Shown: one piece after another, positions 22,752-34,900 of the stretch
Numbering within the stretch: the stretch's first letter is position 1
Layout of the letters: every line of letters starts with the position of its first letter
Assembly: GCA_025345505.1 (NCBI GenBank)
Contig: JANVCC010000030.1
Span: 7,492,254-7,556,253 of the forward strand
Length of the DNA: 64,000 nucleotides
From: Todiramphus chloris collaris
Lineage: Eukaryota; Chordata; Aves; Coraciiformes; Alcedinidae
Direction: 5' to 3'
Program-made: the position numbers and the translations under genes
The notes under the pieces: generated by a model
The model's database searches: none
Seen by the model: only the letters and a program-made list of their open reading frames with translations
Told to the model about the DNA's origin: nothing

Positions 22752-22769
22752 TGACGTGTTGTGACGCAA
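22752..22769 (+). promoter_or_regulatory. SAP130: Two CRE/ATF-like half-sites, 10 bp apart
   Basis: TGACGTGT at 22752 and TGACGCAA at 22762 form an imperfect 10-bp direct repeat (GTGACG..), one DNA turn apart, 30-50 bp upstream of the SAP130 ATG. CREB/ATF binding is inferred from the TGACG cores. Confidence 0.45.
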
Positions 22770-22799
22770 CGTAACGGTCGGCGGTGCCCGCAGGCGGAC

Positions 22800-22911
22800 A
22801 TGAGCTCGCAGCAGTTCCCCCGCTCGGGAGCGCCGCCCGCCGGCCTGGGACCAACGCCGCCGCCCATCCCTACCAGCGGCTCCGCCGGGCTCATCGCGCC
22901 CGCCGGCACAG
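22800..22911 (+). CDS. SAP130: SAP130 coding exon 1 (residues 1-37)
   Basis: The exon starts at an acceptor ending 22793, with only six untranslated bases before ATG. It encodes MSSQQFPRSGAPPAGLG and onward, as in human SAP130. The donor is CACAG|GTGAGT. Confidence 0.95.
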
Positions 22912-25900
22912 GTGAGTGGGCTCTGGGTCCCGAGGGGGAGGCGGCCGCTGCCGTCTCCGGGGACAGAGACTGATCCTGGTGCGCCCACCTACCGTTCTTC
23001 CCCGGCTTCTTCGGTGGTCCCGGGCGGTCTGCGCGGACAGGGTGGCAGCGGGACCGGGCGCCGGGCGGGAGAAGCGGGATGGCCCGCGGCCGTGTGCCAG
23101 CTGGCCCGAAACTGGCTCGGTCGCGATAGGAAGAACAGAGTGAAAAAATCAATTTAGTTGCTGCCTCTGAAAAGCAGCGTCAGGACAGAGTTGTTGCCAG
23201 GCTCCTTTTGAGCGGGTTTGCTCAGCTGCCTGCGCCCCTCGGCTCGTCTTCTGCCTATTTCGAGCAGCAGCGACGAGTGAGTACGGGAACGCTGCGTGTA
23301 GCTGGAGATGGGGTGGGAGACCTGATTCCAGTTACAGCTGTCCCTGCCAAGACTACAGGTTTTCAGCAGGCTACCAGAAGTGGTTGGGGGGAGGGGCTTC
23401 ATTTTCAGGAGGGCTTACACTTTTTCTTCAGCTTGATATTTAGGTACATAACACATGAAGACTTTTTAGTACTACCTGTTTGATGTGGGACTTCATGGCA
23501 GTTAATGAGCTAATTACATGGGGTTTATTTGAAAGAAAAATTAGTCCATCTTTGTTTGAAGAAGGTGTTTAGATGGACTTCTCAAAGATGACCCCAGGGT
23601 TCCTGGCATTACGAGGCCCATCTTTTTGCAGGGGAACTGACAGAAGCAGTGCCAGACTTCCTAGGGCTTTCATCACTGGAATATGTTTATTTATAATGAG
23701 GAACATCTGTTATTTAGACTGTTTCTGACATCACATATCTGACCTGGTGGGTGACCCTGCAAACTTGTTAATCTTTTTTACCTTTTTCCTCAGAGTTCCC
23801 TTTTCTTTTTTTCAGTAGTGAGTGATGAATCTAGTCGTGACTCAGAAGTTGCTCCTAGAGAGCACATCGGCCCTGGCAGCTCTATACAACCTCGAGAAGA
23901 AAAGCAGGAACCAGTGGTGGTTCGGCCATATCCACAGGTTCAGATGCTGACTCAGCACCACCCTGTCCAGTCTGGTGCCCCCGTGACAGTGACAGCACCA
24001 CCAGCACATTTGACTCCAGCTGTGCCACTTTCCTTTTCAGACGGTCTTATGAAGGTAATGAGGAGGTTCACGATTCACAGAGAAGAAATACAATCAGTAT
24101 TAGAAATTAGTGTTGAGCAAAAGCAGATTACACTGAAAACTTCCCCACTCTTGTTTCTTAAGCTTTTCTTGTGTGCTTCTACTAACTGTGCACTGTTTCC
24201 TGGGTTTACATGTTCTGTACGTCACCAAGGACTTCGTAGTATCACAGCATTATTTTTGAGGGGGATATTTTTTGTTTATCTCTTAGAGAAGAGTGATTTC
24301 AATCATTTTCTGAAATCTCTTGTCCAGGCTTAGACCCTCAAAAATGATTTCTGCTTCCACATTGAGCTCTCATCTGGATTTGCCAACATTTCTGTCTTTC
24401 TGTTTCTTGTAGCCTCCCTTGAAGCCCACCATGCCCAGCCGGCCCATTGCTCCTGCTCCACCCTCTACTCTGTCAGGTCCCACAAAGGTTCCTGGGCAAG
24501 TTACTGTGACCATGGAAAGCAACATACCACAGGCTCCAACAATTCCTGTGGCAACAATCAGTGGGCAACAGGTCTGGTTTTTGTTTCTTTGTTTGTGTTT
24601 CTTTTTTTCCTGTCCCAGCTCAATGCATGGTCACATCAGTACTAACACTATTACAGCTGAGCTGGGCTCTTGCAGCAGGAGGGAAGGTAGAAAGAGCAGG
24701 CTTCCCCATTCAGTGGCCACTGTTTGTTTGATGAGCTTTGCTTGGAGCGCTAAGCCTCAGGCTCAGTTACCACCAGCTCTTTAGAAAGCTGCTGATTTGT
24801 TGTTATCACCCAACAGACGTAGCACAGCAAGGCTGTGACAGCAGAGCCATATCCAAAAGATGCTATGCAGCTGAGTCTTTGCTGAAAACCTCCTGCTGTT
24901 TTAGTATCCTTCGGAGAATTTCTAGTGTAGATCAACTGCCAAATTCATCACTGCAGTGTTCTTCAGCTCTCCTGGGAACAGATCAGGAGAGACCGATGAA
25001 CAGTTCATGTTTTTGCTGTGTATTCACATTAGACCACTAGTGACAAAATTCAAGGAGGGGGAGTTATAGATAATGCTTCAGACAGTTTTTTTTCCCCTCT
25101 AAGTTTTGACTGCAGAGCCAGTCTGTGTGATTTTAAACTAGCTTGCCAGAACACTCATCACTAAACCTCTGAAGTCTCAGAGTTCTGATGTACAGTGCCT
25201 CTAGGTGGATTTGAGTTAGGCTGACTAGGGATGTGCAGCAGTTTCAGTAGATTTTTATCTTATTAATAAACCTTGGGAGTCTAGAATGATAAGAAAATAA
25301 AATTATTGCAGGGTTTGCTAGTTTCCCACCATTCTGTCAACTTTACTGGGGAGGTATGAATCTGTACCTTAAATGTCACTCATGGCAGAAGTGCCATCTC
25401 TGTGGCTGGTTTGTGGGTGACTGCTGGCTGTCCCCCATGTACCGACCAGAAAAATCAATCTGTGAAACAGAAAAATGTTTACATCTTCCACATACAATGT
25501 CAGTAGACTCTAACTTTATCCTGTACAAAGCATCCGTCTCTTTCTCCACTCTACTTGTAGTGCACGCAACCTTTTTACACCAAGCATTTCCACAAAATCT
25601 CTTTTCTGTCTTTGGGATGTGGGTATGGTAATAGTGTATTCATTAATTCTTGTCCAAACAGTTCATAGTTTACTTTGGGTTTTGTTATTTCTTTAACTCT
25701 GCAGGGGCATCCTAGTAACTTGCATCATATCATGGCTACAAATGTGCAGATGTCCATCATCAGAAGTAGTGCTCCTGGGCCTCCACTACACATTGGAGCT
25801 TCTCACCTACCCCGAGGTAAAGATCCAGCTGTGCCATCCCTGCCTTCTGTTCGCAGCCTTTCGGGGGAGGTGCATTTAGCCTTCCCCTCTCAAATTCTCC

Positions 25901-28900
25901 TCCCTGCTAACACAGCTAATACTTCAGCTGTTAAAACTGCTGGCACGCATTGCTGACTGCTGGCCTTTTAAGAATTACGTTGCCTGCAGTCATTTAGGGC
26001 AGGACTGTGTGACAGTGTTTAAAATGCTGGCAGATGCCAGATACTGTTATTCTAGTTCTGTGCTGTTGAAACAGTGAACGCTATCAAGAAAAAATGAACA
26101 CTGGTATAGACTGACTGGGCCTGCAAAATGTCACGTATGGTTTTGGTAGTAAGTGTTGCTCACCTGTGACAGGCACCTGAGCAGCTGTGAGGCATATTCT
26201 GGTACCCATCTATCACAGGATCACTCTTGCATTTTTGTGCATGCTAACGTATATTATGTGCATTTGCATTTACCCTCGAGTTAAATGCTGGTGATAACTA
26301 CATGCTCTCATCTCCCAGGATTTTGGTTGCTACAACTTAAAAAAAAAAAACAGATCAGCCCCTTAAAAGAAGCCCTGGGTTTAATACAGCCTGTCTGATT
26401 TCTGACTGCAGTTTTGCTTACAAAAGATTATGGTTTAAGTTTCTAGTTCAACTTTAAACTGATCTGAATTCATAGAACCACTTCCGTTTTTGTTTTCTTT
26501 CATATTTGTTGTTATTTGATCACTCCAAAGAAATCAGTTGATATGAGCAAAAACCTAATCTTCTTTTACTAGAGGAGGTGAAAGGACTGTGCAGCAGTAT
26601 TTGTAGCTGAAGTAAAATGTAGCAAGGCTCACTTGATTCTTGTGGGACACCTGCCATAAATTCTGTGGCAGTATTGTCACTTAGTGCATGTTTCGGTTTT
26701 TCTTCCTGCTCTTTTTTCTTACATCTTGACTTTTCAGGTAATAGTTTCAATTAGGGACATCTACAGAAGCTATGCAGTCTAGTCCATCAAATAATTTCAA
26801 GGCTATTTGCCTTCTACAGTGATTTCTTGTGGCCAGGAGTCATCAAACAGTAAACAAATTAATCAAATAGCAGATCTAAAAGGCTTTTTGCTTTGTGCTT
26901 TCTTTTATCACATATGAATTTTTCTTCTGAGCTTCATCAGGTGTATTGTTGGTATCAGGTGACTTATTTACACATTAGCTCAGTAATCAAACTGAATTAT
27001 TTCTACTGATTTCCATAGCTTGAAGTAAAAAAATATTAGATTTACAGTATAAGGTTGTTATAGGAGAATTAGATGTATCAATTTATTTAAAATAATACCT
27101 GCCCTCCTCCACATTTATAAACCTTAGGCATATTTGTTGCAAGCTTCACTTTGAAAGCAACGTCACTTGAATTCACATAGGTATGAAATACATTAAAACT
27201 GAATTACATACCCTCTAATGTCAGGATCTGTCTCTGCAGTCATTGTGGAGCCATTTGGGTGCACGGTATTTTAACAAGCTTGGTTTGTTTTTCAGGTGCA
27301 GCGGCTGCTGCAGTGATGTCCAGTTCTAAAGTAACTACAGTCCTGAGACCAGCTTCACAGTTGCCAAATGCAGCTACAGCTCAGCCAGCCGTTCAGCACA
27401 TCATTCATCAGCCAATCCAGGCAGGTAGCAGCCGGGCAGCACTGCAGAACACTGCTCCACATTCTTCCTGGCACATCCTTGTAATATAGAACCTGTAATT
27501 GTGTGTTTACTGGGCTGAAGCTACCGTCAGCTCTCTTCCAGTTATGTTTCTTGGGTACCAGTTTCTAGTAGCAAGTAGTGGAGTAGTTCCATTAGGCCTG
27601 TCGTTTTATTTCCTCCATAGGCTCGGTGCCAGAAATTGGGTTTAACTGTTGCCAAAGTGCTTAGAAACCAGGAGGATGATTTAGTTCAGATATACTCAAG
27701 TTTTAAAGCCTGAAAAGTCTGATGTGATGATTTGCTCCTGTTGATTTGTTCTTAAATATGTGTATTGATATGGAATTAAATTTTGTTTTAATATGCTTCT
27801 GTACATACCTTAGCTTATGTATGCACATGAGAAGAAGATTGTAGATATCCTCTCCCTAAAATAGTACTAGTGTTCACATATTTACCAGGGTTAAATATCG
27901 TCGTGCTCTCAGTAAGGATCCCAATGTAATCACCTTTGACTTCCTGTATGTACTTGAATCAGGGTTTCTTTTTATTCTGAAGGAAACTGACCTTTGTTGG
28001 TTTGTTTGTTTTTCCTAAAGACCTTCAAGAAATCTGATCTTGTTAACTTTGTGGGTTACTAATTCCTAAGATGTACATGTTTTGAAAACAAGGACAGATC
28101 TGCTTAGGAGCTTGCACATCACTCCGGAAAGATTGAAATTGTCTTAGAATGCCAAAACTTAGTGATAAGATGTAGGAAAGATAGTTTAGCCAAGTAATTT
28201 CCAGTTATTCTCTGAACAGCAGAATTTCTTTCTTGAATGTGTCTCTTTTTGACTTTTTTTTCTAGTCTCGCCCTCCTGTGACGACTTCGAGCACTATTCC
28301 TCCTGCTGTGGTGGCAACTGTCTCAGCCACGAGAGCTCAGTCCCCTGTTATAACTACAACAGCAGCACATGCTACAGAGTCAACCCTCAGGTAAAGACAC
28401 TTTGAAGTCTACAGTGCTCTGACTTTACAGAGGCTGCAGGAAGGGGAAACGTTCATGTTAATCATGCAGAGCTGATAATTCTGTAGATGTGGGATGATAA
28501 TTATATCATATATATATATATAAAATATGAAACCAGTAATGCTTGCACAGGGCAAATACTTTCAGTTCTGTGAATAAAAGTTAATATAAATGTGAACTGT
28601 TGCTTTTGTTCTGAGAAGGAAACACCTTGGTGAATCAGTGTTGAAGCCCTGCTTCCTGAAAAGCAGAGTTTCTGTTGGAGGAGCTTGTAGCTAATGCAGC
28701 CCATTTTCATTAAGACACAGTGGAAAATGACACATGGCTGGAAAGCATCCGTGATAGGAAGTTTCTTTTATGAGCAGATAGGAGTTATTGACAAGTGTGC
28801 CCTCCTAGCTGGGTACCTACAGCTGATGAGGACAGAACAGTGTAATTCAAATTTCTTAACGCTGCTTTACCATGTACTTGATAGCAGTGCTGCGTTCACA

Positions 28901-31900
28901 GAGGAGGAGACTGAGTCCTGACGTGTGGCCCTGCATTTTATCTTTCATATATAGTATCTACATGGTTAGCTTCATGATTCTTTTTCTTTCTCTCCAGTCG
29001 ACCCACCCTGTCTATCCAGCAGCACCCGCCTTCTGCAGCTATTAGTATTCAGCGGCCTGCCCAGCCGCGGGATACGGCTACTCGGATTACGCTGCCATCT
29101 CACCCAGCTATAGGAACACAGAAGCCACAGCTCCACACCATGGCTCAGGTAAACTGCCAGAAGAAGAAAGTCTTGCTGCTTCTAGATGTCTCTTTTGTTT
29201 ATATCTTGAGAGCTAAGGTGAAATTTGGTAAAAGATTTAGCATTAGGTTAGAAATTCATGTTCTTTACAGTCAGTGCAACATGACTTTATACTAAATATT
29301 TTTAAATGTACTAGTCTTTTTGACTTAATGGTTTTCTTTTCACAGAAAACCATTTTCAGTACTGGCACTCCTGTGGCAGCAGCAACAGTGGCACCTATTT
29401 TGGCAACAAATACCATCGCCTCAGCGACCACAGCCGGTGAGTGTTCATCATGATGTTGTGGGAAGATTGTGGGGTGCAGCTTTTGTTGTTGCTTTTTTTT
29501 TTGGTTTTCCTCCTTGAAGATGGAACCTGATTACTTTGAGTAATTATTTATGGTAAAGCCTGCAATTGCAAGCTCGCGAGCAGACTGCAGGAGAGAAATT
29601 ACTGGGTTCTTCAGAGAGGTTGTCTGAGTTGGGGGGGGTCTGCTCTCTTTATTTGGCTACAGATATACTGGTGTGACAAGGCTCTGTAGAAAGATCTTGT
29701 ATGTTTTGTTGTTTTTTTTTTCTTTAGGTTCTGTCTCTCACACCCAAGCGCCTACAAGCACCATTGTCACCATGACAATGCCCTCCCATTCTTCCCATGC
29801 TACAGCTGTCACGACCTCAAACATCCCAGTTGGTGAGTGATTTCAGTTTTAAGAAGAGTGTGTAACTGATGCTTCAATTTTTCTGTTTGTGCTACTGGTG
29901 GTTGTGCATATTAGTAAATTAAGGAGGGGAAGAAAATGAGTTCAAGCTGGGAGAAACAAATAAATACATCTGCTGTGGCATAACTTTTTTTTTTAATAGC
30001 AGGAAGAAATAGATGTTCTAGGAGAAGTAAGTAATAAATTAGCTTATTAACTTAGTCAATTGATTTTATTTCTTTTTTTAGACAAACTTGGGCCTTTTGG
30101 CATTTCAGAACCTGCATTGTAAATTCTAGAAGTTGTAACTGCTTGGTGATAGAATATGGCTCTCATAGGTGATTTTGTAAGTTATATCCTGTCCTTCTTG
30201 AGGCATTAGGTGTATGTAGGGGTTTGCAAGGAGAATTAATCTTGCTTTGGCAGTATTTACCAACTTTTCCTTTGACTGCCAACTGATAACATGTTTGTCT
30301 TTATGCAGCTAAAGTGGTCCCTCAGCAAATCACGCATACTTCTCCCCGGATCCAGTCTGATTACACAGCAGAGAGGAGCAATCTCATACCCCTGTCTAGT
30401 CACCGGGCATCTCCAAACCCCGTAGCAATGGAAACCAGAAATGACAACAGGTGGGGAAATAACAGCTCTATGAATGAGACTGTGAGATTAGGGTGTGAGT
30501 GCCTTGCTGCCTTTCTAGGTTCTGGTATGCTGGAAATAACGTATTTTTAAAAACCTGGACTGGGGGGAGTATTTAGTGTTTTTTAACTAATCGTGATAGT
30601 TGAGATACTCAGTAGCTTATAACAGATAAGATTACAAAACTCTGAGTGACCCAAAGGCAGAAGTTGAACTGTTGAAATGGTGTGTGTAATACTTGCTCTG
30701 TTTAATGCTTGTAGGCAGTCGGTGCCTGTCCAGTTCCAGTATTTCTTACCAACGTACCCGCCCTCTGCCTATCCCTTGACTGCTCACACCTATACTCCCA
30801 TCACCAGCTCAGTGTCCACCATTCGCCAGTATCCAGGTAAGACCAGCTTCAGACCAGCTTCAGGGCAAGCTGATGCTTCCCTCAGTTGTTTGCTTATGTA
30901 TGAGCTTTCGTGATGGGAGAAACTGAGAGGCTTTTACATTTGATTGTGACAATTTGTCATGAAAAGTCCTTGATGACTTGTTGGCTGAGGGGAAAGCTTA
31001 TGGACAAAGGGGTATTGAACTACTTTAGACATCTAGTAACAGTTTTCTCAGGAGCTTCATGCTTGATGTCCAAGATGTTGCATTTCCATAACTAGAAGTG
31101 TTTAATTTTACAAACCAAAACAGTTCAACTCCTCCAAACCAGCTCTTCGGTGCATCTTCATTCCCTGGTGTTCTGACAAGCCCCTTTTATTGTCTTTTCA
31201 TGTGAGTAGGCAGTTGAGAGAGAAACCTGAACCTAAAATGGAAAAAATAAGCTGCATTGTACACTTTTACTTTAGTGTTCTGTTTAAAAGAACAGAGGAA
31301 TGAATGTGTTTGGACTGTTGCAGTAATTTGCAGACAGTGGAAAAAATAATGTGTAATGTGAGCACATGTAGTCAACCCAACCCCTAATTCTGTGACAAAA
31401 TTTGGAGCACTTTCACTGAGTGGTTTGGGACTGTCCTCTGTAATGTGATAATTTCCACAATCCAAATGGTAGGAATATGCATGGTTTGGATTTTCATGGA
31501 ATATCTGTCTCTGCTGGCAGCATGTTACCCTTGAGCAGTACAGAGGGAATTCAGAAGGACTTCGGAAGTGGCAAAGCCCATTTGCTGAATGTGAGAGTAT
31601 GCACAGGGAAGTGATGAGTTACTGGGGCCTGTTCTTTCTGTCATTGAAATTCCAGTGCAGAGTTGCAAGTCTTGACTCTAAGTCATGTCAGGATTTGAGG
31701 TGGGCTTCAGGATGATTGAATGACTTGCAAAAGGGACAGCTGAACTTTTAGATCTTTCTGCACATAGGCTTCTTGTTTTAAAGGAGAAAGTGCAGATGAG
31801 TGGTGGTACTTGATGCTGGCATCTGTCATCAAGGAGCGGTTAAAGAGTCCCTGATAGAAGATGGTTGCAGGCTGTCAGGAGTTCCAGTTTTGGTAGCGTA

Positions 31901-34900
31901 CTGGGGTGATGTTGGGCTAATGCCAGTTCTTAAAGTGGAAGTAGGTGCCTCAGCCTGAGTTCATTGACAGAGACATTTTGCTTGTTCAATTGACTTGAAG
32001 CATCAGTTGAAGGTACTAATTGTGCTGGTAATTGGTGACAGCTTAAAGCAGACGATTCAAGGTATCAGGAGAGATGTGCATCTGTGCTGAGCCCAGCCAC
32101 ATGAGGATAAAAGTATAGAGGAGACTTTTTAAAAGAACACTGAGATGAGGAGAGTTGATGCAGAATTTTGAGGAAGAATGTTGGCTTTGGCTTTCCAAAT
32201 GCTGCTTGTGTTTTCTATAGTCTCCCAAAAGAATTTTGTTACATAGAAAGTGTTGCAGCAAGATTGTTTCCTGTAAGGTGTTGCACTAAGAGAACTAACA
32301 TGCTATAATTTATACAGAAAGCCATTTTCAGGGACCCAGTGATGGATTCCATGTTTTTGACAGCTGTAGTTTTAGAGTTTCTTGTCAGCACAAGAACTTG
32401 ATGGAAATCCTGTGACAACTGCAAAACCAGCTTGTTCTGTGATGAGAGGGCTCTCCATTGTTAGCAAGCAAGTCCATTGTTGTCAAGTTCGCACTTGCAT
32501 TTTGTGTGTGGCTGCAGAAATTGTGGTGCCGGTCTGTAAAGACTGGGAATCTGGAGATCCAGGAACTGCAGTTAAACACTAGTTTAACAGTGTTGTTAAG
32601 TGCTGCCTGGGAGAACTGTCGTGTGCTGTATAGTGGATCTGGAAAGATGTAATTGTCATTGCTTAGAGCTGTAAATTCAAATAAACAAATTAAACTTCTT
32701 AGAACAGATGCTTCATTGGCAACTTTTTTCTGCCACAAAAAGATTTTGTGTTCATTTGAGCTGTGGGATCCAGCCTATAATTCCAAGTCTTACTCTGAGC
32801 CAGGTAAGATTGTGCTCAACATCAGAACAGTTCGTCCACTTGTGCTAAGAAAACTTTTTTTTATGATTATGTAGCTGGGGAAAGGGTATGAAGAAGTAAG
32901 CCCTGTTTTAAGGTACTTACACTTGAGTGTCTGCTTTCCCTGCTTGTTTTCTATAGTCACAGGTTTAATGTTTTTTAATTCATGTCATGATAAGCTCTGC
33001 AGAGAGAATGTCTTGAGAAAAAAAAATTGGCTTAGGCTTCTACATTTTTTTTTTTTAATTGGGAAAAATGCCAAGTGTTGTTACTTACAAGTATTGTAAA
33101 ATAAGATGGTGAGCAAAATTAATGCACAGCTTTCTGAGACTGGAAGTTGGGTACAGAAATGTAATTTGAGTCTGACTAAAAGTAGAATTAAACTTGTTCC
33201 TTTCACTCTTGTTGCAATTTGAAATAGAAAATGGAATGGAAATAAACTGCAATGTTTAGTTCTTTTGGCAGACAGTCTGGCCTCTCCGCTTTCAAATTCA
33301 CTACTCCAACAAGCACGCTGGCAAATAAATTTTTCAAAGTACAGTAGTCTTTGAAATAAAGCATTTGAGTGAGAGGTATGAGGGGGAACTGAAGCAACCC
33401 ACTGTGTAGGTGTGATGAGGTGTCTGTTCTGCTCCCAGTTTCAGCCCAGGCACCCAACTCGGCCATCACGGCTCAGACTGGTGTCGGAGTGGCCTCCACT
33501 GTCCACCTCAACCCCATGCAGCTGATGACCGTTGATGCGTCTCATGCCCGACACATCCAGGGCATCCAGCCGGCCCCCATCAGCGCGCAGGGGATCCAGC
33601 CAGCACCAATCAGTGCCCAGGGCATTCAGCCAGCACCAATTGGGACTCAAGGGCTCCACCCCGCTGCACCAATTGGCACGCAGGGACTGCAGCCAGCACC
33701 AATCAGCGCTCAGCAGCCCCAGGCTGACACCAAGACTTCAGGTAAGAGCAACCAGCAAAGTCTGTGCTTTGGACCTAGTCAGAGCAACAGAACGTCTGTC
33801 CTACAAATTTGGTGCTTTTTAAAATTTGTTTGTTGTTTGGGATTTTTTCTTTTACTCTGACTAACGATCTTGTTATAGTCTCTGTGGTTCAGTAGCGGAC
33901 GCTAAATACACTCATATGCATATTCTAGCAAATATTTTTTACCTATTAATTTATAAGTGCATTGAGTGGAGTGTGTAGGTGGCCTTGATGGGTTACTTCA
34001 GTGGAAAAGACTGGTAGTGCCTGATCTCGAACAAATCTTTATTAAGGCCCTGTAAGAAAAGTCATTTACAACTAAATGATGTTCTCAGAACTGTTCTGGC
34101 TATACATCAGATCACAGTGGCAATTAAAATACATCCAGATACCTTCAGAAGTTGGTAACCTGATCTTGAACTGTGACAGAAACCATCTCTAATTAAAAAT
34201 GATTGGTCTGATGAAACCCCAACAACTTATTGAGGAAATGGGATATGGCAGCCAAGAGAATGTGCTGTTGCAAAGCTGCCAGACATATTGTGTGGTGACT
34301 TCCTGACTGTCTAAATGCTTTGCATTAGTTAGTTGGCCAAACAGGCTTTGGCAGAAGGTCAGAACATAAACACAGCTGATGATGCTTACTTACACGTGGC
34401 ATGTATTGCCACGTTGACTCTACCAGAGTGTTACTTTGTTGACCCAGTTGTGTTGGTGACCTCCCTAGTGATTTCTGCTTTTTCCATTTCTTCTGGAAAA
34501 GATTATTGCCCTTGCAGCAGTTGTTAGGCAGGAGGTAGTTTCCATCTTCCCTGCAGAAGGCTTAGTGATCAGATTGCTTGTAAAAGTACCGCTTACAAAT
34601 TAGTGTGAAAGCACTGCAGTTAAAGACTGAGAGAGTCAGGGGAGCATGGGCAACACATTCTCTGCAAACACCTGCTTTGTCATCAAATTTCCTTGAGTAA
34701 CTGCTGCTTTTTCTCTCTGTATCTGTTCTCTCTGCTGTGTCAACGTCCATCCCTCCCAGCAGTAGTCTTAGCAGATGGAGCCACCATTGTAGCCAATCCT
34801 ATTAGCAACACATTCAACACGGCTTCTGCAGCAACTACAGTTGTGCAAACCCATAGCCAGAGTGCCAGTGCCAGTGCACCAGCACAGGGCTCTTCCCCGC

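Larger units (their letters stand above)
21560..23120 (+). promoter_or_regulatory. SAP130: CpG island covering the SAP130 promoter, 5' untranslated exon and first coding exon
   Basis: A strongly GC- and CpG-rich stretch contains GC boxes, CCAAT boxes (21788, 21902, 21945) before the untranslated exon and a second group of CCAAT boxes (22505-22665) before the ATG exon. No TATA box was seen. Large open frames on both strands here (up to 429 codons) are by-products of the GC content. Confidence 0.85.

Noticed and set aside
21544-23152. Long open frames on both strands of the SAP130 island (up to 429 codons)
   Set aside because: They lack stops only because of very high GC content, overlap each other in several frames, are Arg/Pro/Ala-rich without domains, and overlap the genuine SAP130 first exon.
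27421-27489. Extension of SAP130 coding exon 5 past 27420 (AGSSRAALQN...)
   Set aside because: The open frame runs into the intron. Human homology resumes at SRPPV in the next exon only if the exon ends at 27420.
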